Origin: Archangium lansingense
GTDB lineage: Bacteria > Myxococcota > Myxococcia > Myxococcales > Myxococcaceae
Length of the DNA: 64,000 bases
Reading direction: 5' to 3'
NCBI RefSeq assembly: GCF_026626635.1
Contig: NZ_JAPNKA010000001.1
Location: 5,394,001 to 5,458,000, forward strand
Shown: positions 59,601 to 64,000 of the stretch, in pieces
Numbering within the stretch: the stretch's first letter is position 1
How the letters are laid out: every line of letters starts with the position of its first letter
Made by a program: the position numbers and the translations under genes
The notes under the pieces: model-generated
Database searches by the model: none
The model's input: only the letters and a program-made list of their open reading frames with translations
What the model was told of the DNA's origin: nothing

Positions 59601-61589
59601 TCAGTGTCTTGGTTTGACCGTGTAATCCGTCATGAAACCGTCATCGCCAATGGGGGGGAGGCGGACGGCCCAGGTGGCTTCGCGCACGCAGGTGGCCTGG
59701 AGTTCGGAGGCGGCGCCCGTCACCGTCACGTCGACGATCTCATCCCCGGTGGCCTCCACGCGCACCAGAAGGGAAGGGTTGCCTCCCTCTCCCAGGCAGG
59801 CGGAGAAGACCGGTTGAAGGAGCCGTGCCAGCTCCTCCTCGAGCTCAGGAGAAGCCGTTCGCGGTTGCTGGGAATCCATGGCGCAGCTGATGGTGCCGCC
59901 GATCACCCCTCCGATGACGCCTCCGCGTACCTGGTCTGGTAGCGCGTGCGTCCGGGCCGTCGAGGGCCCCGCTGCCGAGGGGACCACCAGGAACGAGCGG
60001 GTGTCAGAGAGCCAGTCTCCGTTCTTCGCGAGCAGCTCCACCGCCTCCTGGGGTGGCAGCTCCTCCTTCTGCCGGCGCCAATGCTTGAATCGCAGGGCGG
60101 ACCAGGCGTTGCGGCCGACGTCCGCGGAGAGGGAGGAGTCGAGCACCACCGGTGCGGAGGTGGCACAGCCCCAGCGCTGCCCATGCAGCACCAGTTGGCG
60201 CAGGGGCTTCTGGGGACTCGGTAGCCAGAGATGGAAGCCTTCTCCCTCGTCGAGCGCGGACACCTCTCGCAGCGGAGTGCCCTGCTCGTCCTGGAGGTGG
60301 ACCTGCTCCCAGCGGAGGGGCCGCACAAGCTGCTCCATGCTGCTGGCGTAGGGGTACAATTGCATGCCGCAGGATTCCCGCACGATGGGGCCCGAGAGCT
60401 TCTCGTGCGGGGTGGCATGACCGGTGCGGTTGGAGAGTCGCCGGAGGTGCACGGCGGCATCGGGGGCCGAGGTACCAGGGGCAGGAGGGACTGGCTCGAA
60501 GGCCCGGCGGAGCTGCCCGTCCGTGAGGGCGACGACGCGCGCAGTCCCGTTACCCTCCGAGAGCACCCGCTGCGCGAGCTTCAGCCCCTCGTCCAGGTGC
60601 GAACCATTGCCTGGTGCGAGCCGCGTGGCGGGAAGGGCGGCCAGCGCCGTCTTCCACTCGGTGGCGGGGATGAGGCGTCCGAAGAGGCGCTCGGCGGAGC
60701 GGCGGAACACCACCACCTCGGTCGTCGCCTCGGGCAGCAGCCGGAGATACTCCTCGGCGAGGGAGAGCTGGTGGGTGATGCCCTGGGGGCCCACGCTGTG
60801 GGAGGCATCCACCACGAAGACGACCCGGGCGCGCATCGGGGGCTCGGAGAGGCGCTCCGCCCGGACCTGGAGGAAGCCCAGGGTGCCGTCGCCCCAGGGA
60901 ATGAGGCCGGCGCGTGCGTCGAGCCCCTTGGATGTCCCCGCCTCCCAGGAGGCTTCGAGCATGGGCTGCGAGGTGTCGGCGTCCCGCGTCTCGAGCTGGA
61001 AGTCCGCGCCCGGGGAGGGCGGCGTCACGGTGAGCGCGGGTCGTGGAGTCTGCCCGCAGTCTGGCAGGGGATAGGTGAAGGAGCTCCGTCCATGGGCGTA
61101 GGTGAGCCGAGCGCGGACCTCGTAGCGCACCGTCACCGAGGCCTGGGGCGGCACGTTCCAGAGCTTCAGGTGCGCCGTTGCTCCCTCCGTTGTTCCCTCC
61201 GTCGAGAGCAGCGCAATCGGGCGAGGGGCGGCGGTCCCCTTTTTCCGGAGGGCCTTGTAGCGGCGCTCTGCCTGGGGGGCCTCGAGGAGGATTCCCTCCG
61301 TCCAACTTCCCTGGGACTCGAGGGCGACACCATGCACCGTTCCTCCCTGGGGCAGGTCGAACAGGGCTTCCTGCTCGGCGTAGCGCTGGCGGGAGTTGTG
61401 GAAGGTGCGGTGCACCGTGAAGTGCACCAGGTCCCCCTCGGGCCGGGCCTCTACCCGGTGCTCCACCTCGTGGCTCCGGTCGTTGCTGGCCTTCTCCTCC
61501 TCGCAGAACGGGGACTCCGCCAGGGCTGTGCCCGACCCCCAGAGGAGGAGGAGGACCTGAACGGTGAGGAGCCGCGAGAGGTTTCGCAT
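59601..61589 (-). CDS. Secreted VIT/von Willebrand A-domain protein, copy B
   Basis: A 662-residue paralogue of the downstream gene, with the same signal peptide, VIT, vWA and C-terminal order (FTVHRTFHNSRQRYAEQEALF, VVFVVDASHSVGPQG, VDVTVTGAASELQATCVREATWAVRLP). The MIDAS DASHS is conserved in both copies. The N-terminal Cys-rich stretch of copy A (ESCCTTNTDDDD) is absent here. The two genes are 29 bases apart and probably co-transcribed. Confidence 0.82.
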   Translation of the reverse strand: MRNLSRLLTVQVLLLLWGSGTALAESPFCEEEKASNDRSHEVEHRVEARPEGDLVHFTVHRTFHNSRQRYAEQEALFDLPQGGTVHGVALESQGSWTEGILLEAPQAERRYKALRKKGTAAPRPIALLSTEGTTEGATAHLKLWNVPPQASVTVRYEVRARLTYAHGRSSFTYPLPDCGQTPRPALTVTPPSPGADFQLETRDADTSQPMLEASWEAGTSKGLDARAGLIPWGDGTLGFLQVRAERLSEPPMRARVVFVVDASHSVGPQGITHQLSLAEEYLRLLPEATTEVVVFRRSAERLFGRLIPATEWKTALAALPATRLAPGNGSHLDEGLKLAQRVLSEGNGTARVVALTDGQLRRAFEPVPPAPGTSAPDAAVHLRRLSNRTGHATPHEKLSGPIVRESCGMQLYPYASSMEQLVRPLRWEQVHLQDEQGTPLREVSALDEGEGFHLWLPSPQKPLRQLVLHGQRWGCATSAPVVLDSSLSADVGRNAWSALRFKHWRRQKEELPPQEAVELLAKNGDWLSDTRSFLVVPSAAGPSTARTHALPDQVRGGVIGGVIGGTISCAMDSQQPRTASPELEEELARLLQPVFSACLGEGGNPSLLVRVEATGDEIVDVTVTGAASELQATCVREATWAVRLPPIGDDGFMTDYTVKPRH

Positions 61590-61666
61590 GAGGGCATTCT
61601 ACCCGCAGTGCGATACACACGGCCTTGGCGTTGAAACGCCGGCGGCTCTCTATTAGCAAGGGGGCC

Positions 61667-62137
61667 ATGACCATCAAGACCGGCGATAAAGCCCCCGATT
61701 TCTCGCTGCCGAAGCAGGATGGCACCCCCGTGAACCTGAAGGAGCTGCTCCAGAAGGCGACGGTGGTCCTCTATTTCTATCCGAAGGACGACACGCCGGG
61801 CTGCACCAAGGAGGCGTGCTCGTTCCGCGACTCGTACGAGGCCTTCAAGGAGGCGGGAGCCGAGGTCGTGGGCATCAGCTCGCAGTCGGCGGCCTCGCAT
61901 GAGGCCTTTGCGGCGAAGCACCGGCTGCCGTTCACGCTGTTGGCTGACGAGGGGGGCAATGTGCGGCGCCAGTACGGCGTCCCGAGCACCCTGGGCCTGC
62001 TGCCTGGGCGGGTGACGTACGTCATCGACCGGAGCGGTGTCGTCCGGCATGTCTTCAATTCGCAGATCAACGCCACCCGCCACGTCACTGAGGCGTTGGG
62101 TATTGTCAAACAGCTCCAGGGTGCCAGCGCCGCCTGA
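61667..62137 (+). CDS. bcp: Bcp-type thioredoxin-dependent peroxiredoxin
   Basis: The 156-residue protein has KTGDKAPDFSLPKQDGTPVN and FYPKDDTPGCTKEACSFRD, with the peroxidatic Cys and a resolving Cys five residues later, typical of Bcp/PrxQ. It reduces hydrogen and lipid peroxides in the cytoplasm using thioredoxin. The start at ATG 61667 matches the family length. Confidence 0.95.
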   Translation: MTIKTGDKAPDFSLPKQDGTPVNLKELLQKATVVLYFYPKDDTPGCTKEACSFRDSYEAFKEAGAEVVGISSQSAASHEAFAAKHRLPFTLLADEGGNVRRQYGVPSTLGLLPGRVTYVIDRSGVVRHVFNSQINATRHVTEALGIVKQLQGASAA

Positions 62138-62159
62138 GCGGCAGGGTTCGCTCGGGGAC

Positions 62160-63257
62160 CTACAGGCGCGGCACAAGCCGCACCGAGGGCGCCTTGAAGG
62201 TGGCGGTGACGGCTCGGCCCTCGGCGAGCCCCAGCTCTTCCGTGGAGTAGCGCGTCACCCGCGCCACCAGGGGGAAGCCCGCGTCCAACGCCACCCGGAC
62301 CAGGGCGCCCTCGGGGGAGAGCGACACCACGGTGCAGGCCAGCCGGTTGCGCGCGCTGGTGGGCGTGGCTTCGGGGGAGCCCAGTGTGACGTCCTCGGCT
62401 CGCAGGCAGACGAAGACGGCACTCCCCTCGTGCGAGGGCTCCAGGGCCGTGAGGTGATGCGGGCCCACCTCCACCGTGGCCAGCCCCGCCTCTCGCTTCA
62501 GCACCGTGCCCGGCAACACCGTCTCGATGCCCGTCATCCGCGCCACCGCGAGCTCCGAGGGGTGGTTGAACACGTCCGCCACCGGCCCCACCTGGCACAC
62601 CCGGCCTCCTTCCATGGCCACCAGGTCGTCCCCCAGCGCGAGCGCCTCCAGCCTGTCGTGGGTCACCACCACGGTGGGCACCCCCAGCTCTCGGAGCAGC
62701 CGCCGGAGCTCGCCCCGGAGCTGCTCGCGCGAGGGGGCATCCAACGCGGACAGGGGCTCGTCCAGCAGCAGCAGGCGCGGGCGGATGGCGAGCGCCCGGG
62801 CCAGCGCCACCCGCTGCTGCTGTCCGCCGGAGAGCTCGCGCGGCCTGCGTCCCTCCAGCCCCTCCAGGTGCAGCAGCGCGAAGAGGGAGCGTGAGCGCTC
62901 GCGCCGCTCCGGAGCGGGCAGATCTCCGAGGCCGTACTGGACGTTCTGCTCCGCGGTGAGGTGCGGAAAGAGGGCGTAGTCCTGGAAGAGGAGTCCCACG
63001 CGCCTCTGCTGAGGCGGCAGGAAAAGCCGGGTCGTGGTGTCGCACCAGGGGTCGCCGTGGAAGAGGATGTGGCCGCGCTCGGGCCTGTCGAGCCCCGCCA
63101 GACACCGCAGCACCGTCGTCTTGCCCGCGCCTGAGGGGCCAAACAGCACTGCGACCCGGCCGGGCGTGGCGGGCAGCTCCAGGCTGGCCCGGACGGTGGG
63201 CCCGCCGAGGAAGCGCTTCTCGAGGTCGACTACGAGCGTGTTGGCCATGGTGCCCAC
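62160..63257 (-). CDS. modC: Molybdate ABC transporter ATP-binding protein
   Basis: The 365-residue ATPase has Walker A VLFGPSGAGKTTVLR, the Q-loop GLLFQDYALFPHLT, signature ELSGGQQQRVALARAL and Walker B LLLLDEPLSALD. A C-terminal TOBE/Mop-like domain follows (RLACTVVSLSPEGALVRVALD). ATG 63248 is an alternative start. It overlaps modB by 28 bases and lies in the order modA-modB-modC, which supports molybdate or tungstate uptake. Confidence 0.9.
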   Translation of the reverse strand: MGTMANTLVVDLEKRFLGGPTVRASLELPATPGRVAVLFGPSGAGKTTVLRCLAGLDRPERGHILFHGDPWCDTTTRLFLPPQQRRVGLLFQDYALFPHLTAEQNVQYGLGDLPAPERRERSRSLFALLHLEGLEGRRPRELSGGQQQRVALARALAIRPRLLLLDEPLSALDAPSREQLRGELRRLLRELGVPTVVVTHDRLEALALGDDLVAMEGGRVCQVGPVADVFNHPSELAVARMTGIETVLPGTVLKREAGLATVEVGPHHLTALEPSHEGSAVFVCLRAEDVTLGSPEATPTSARNRLACTVVSLSPEGALVRVALDAGFPLVARVTRYSTEELGLAEGRAVTATFKAPSVRLVPRL

Positions 63258-63907
63258 ACCCTGCGCTGCAGCCCGTACGTGAGGGCCAGCACGAGGAAAG
63301 AGAAGACGAGCAGCACCAACGCCGTGCGGCTTGCCGATGCGTAGTCCAGCGCCTGCACCGCGTCGTAGATGGAGATGGAGGCCGTGCGCGTGCGGCCTTC
63401 CAGGTTGCCACCCACCATGAGCACCACGCCGAACTCACCCAACGTATGCGCGAACGTGAGCACCATGCCGGAGAGGATGCCGGTAGCGGACAGGGGCAGC
63501 ACGACGCGCAGGAACGTCTGGAAGCGCGAGACGCCCAGGCACCACGAGGCCTCGAGGAGGCGGCGATCCACGCCCGCCAGGGCGGCGGTGAAGGGCTGGA
63601 CGCTGAAGGGCAGGCTGTAGAGCACCGAGGCCACCAGCAGGCCGGTGAAGCTGAAGGGGAGGGTGCTGCCGAAGAGTGACTCGAAGGCACTGCCCAGGGG
63701 GCCGCGAGGGCCGAGCGCGAGCAGCAGGTAGAAGCCCAGCACCGTAGGGGGTAGCACCAGCGGCAAGGAGACGACGGCCTCCACGAGGAACTTCCACCGC
63801 CAGCGCGAGGTGGCCAACCACCAGGCGAGGGGGAGTCCCAGAACCAGGAGGAGGAGCGTCGTCCACGCGGCCAGCCGGAGGCTCAAGAGGATGGCGGCCT
63901 GATCCAA
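63230..63907 (-). CDS. modB: Molybdate ABC transporter permease
   Basis: The 225-residue permease starts at TTG 63907, seven bases after the modA stop begins. It has about five membrane helices, and the coupling motif AWCLG-type segment reads LEASWCLGVSRFQTFLRVVLPLSATG. The segments VVSLPLVLPPTVLGFYLLLALG and TLGEFGVVLMVGGNLEGRTRT are characteristic of ModB. Confidence 0.92.
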   Translation of the reverse strand: MDQAAILLSLRLAAWTTLLLLVLGLPLAWWLATSRWRWKFLVEAVVSLPLVLPPTVLGFYLLLALGPRGPLGSAFESLFGSTLPFSFTGLLVASVLYSLPFSVQPFTAALAGVDRRLLEASWCLGVSRFQTFLRVVLPLSATGILSGMVLTFAHTLGEFGVVLMVGGNLEGRTRTASISIYDAVQALDYASASRTALVLLVFSFLVLALTYGLQRRVWAPWPTRS

Positions 63908-63911
63908 CGCC

Positions 63912-64000
63912 TTACTCCTTCACCAGGGAGAAGCCATAGCGCTTCAGCAGCGCGTTGCCCTCGGTCCCGAGCAGGTAGTCGCGGAACTGCCGGGCCAGCT
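63912..64000 (-). CDS. modA: Molybdate-binding protein ModA, C-terminal end only
   Basis: The window ends inside this gene. The visible last 28 codons read LARQFRDYLLGTEGNALLKR then YGFSLVKE-stop, the typical C-terminus of a periplasmic ModA. It lies four bases upstream of modB. Confidence 0.8.
   Translation of the reverse strand, partial: LARQFRDYLLGTEGNALLKRYGFSLVKE

Overview
The window looks like a myxobacterial chromosome, most likely from the Myxococcaceae/Archangiaceae (Archangium/Cystobacter-like). It is GC-rich with strong third-position bias. The gene types fit that group: FHA-linked Tad ATPase, a PilY1/minor-pilin operon, an Imm11-type immunity protein paired with an AHH-nuclease toxin, SpoIIM and RDD membrane proteins, hybrid histidine kinases and many secreted repeat proteins. 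Taxonomy is inferred from gene content only.

Layout. 1-6.9 kb: an FHA-CpaF secretion ATPase, a double-FHA membrane protein and polA. 6.85-13.86 kb: an accessory island at the 3' end of polA, flanked by an 18-bp direct repeat of the polA tail. It held an AHH-nuclease toxin and two Imm11 immunity genes. The toxin is split by an IS21-family element and the second immunity gene by an IS1182-family element. In both cases removing the element plus one target duplication restores an open frame, and the first immunity gene is intact. 14-18.4 kb: housekeeping and hypothetical genes (peptidase, DUF167, DivIVA, proC, J-domain). 18.4-24.6 kb: minor pilins and PilY1. 24.9-30.7 kb: two large surface lipoproteins (Ig-like repeats; BNR propeller with a dockerin-like end). 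31.3-37.9 kb: a fused phytol-kinase/DUF92 protein, an array of five unusual tRNA genes, and small membrane, stress and regulator genes.

38-55.4 kb: a class II lanthipeptide region with LanM, four leader-bearing precursor genes (lanA1-A4), one decayed precursor remnant, a C39-peptidase ABC exporter and two adaptor proteins. A dihydroxyacetone kinase, an M4 metalloprotease, a hybrid kinase, an amidohydrolase-like protein and a DUF59 protein are interspersed. Three copies of a roughly 49-bp hairpin element lie next to precursor genes. In two copies its 3' arm contains the precursor's Shine-Dalgarno sequence.

55.5-64 kb: Cys-rich secreted proteins, a receiver-like protein lacking its phospho-acceptor, two tandem VIT/vWA proteins, a Bcp peroxiredoxin, and the modCB genes with the tail of modA cut by the window edge.

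The best leads are the polA-end island with its IS-disarmed toxin locus, and the dispersed lanthipeptide precursor set with its shared RBS-sequestering hairpin.
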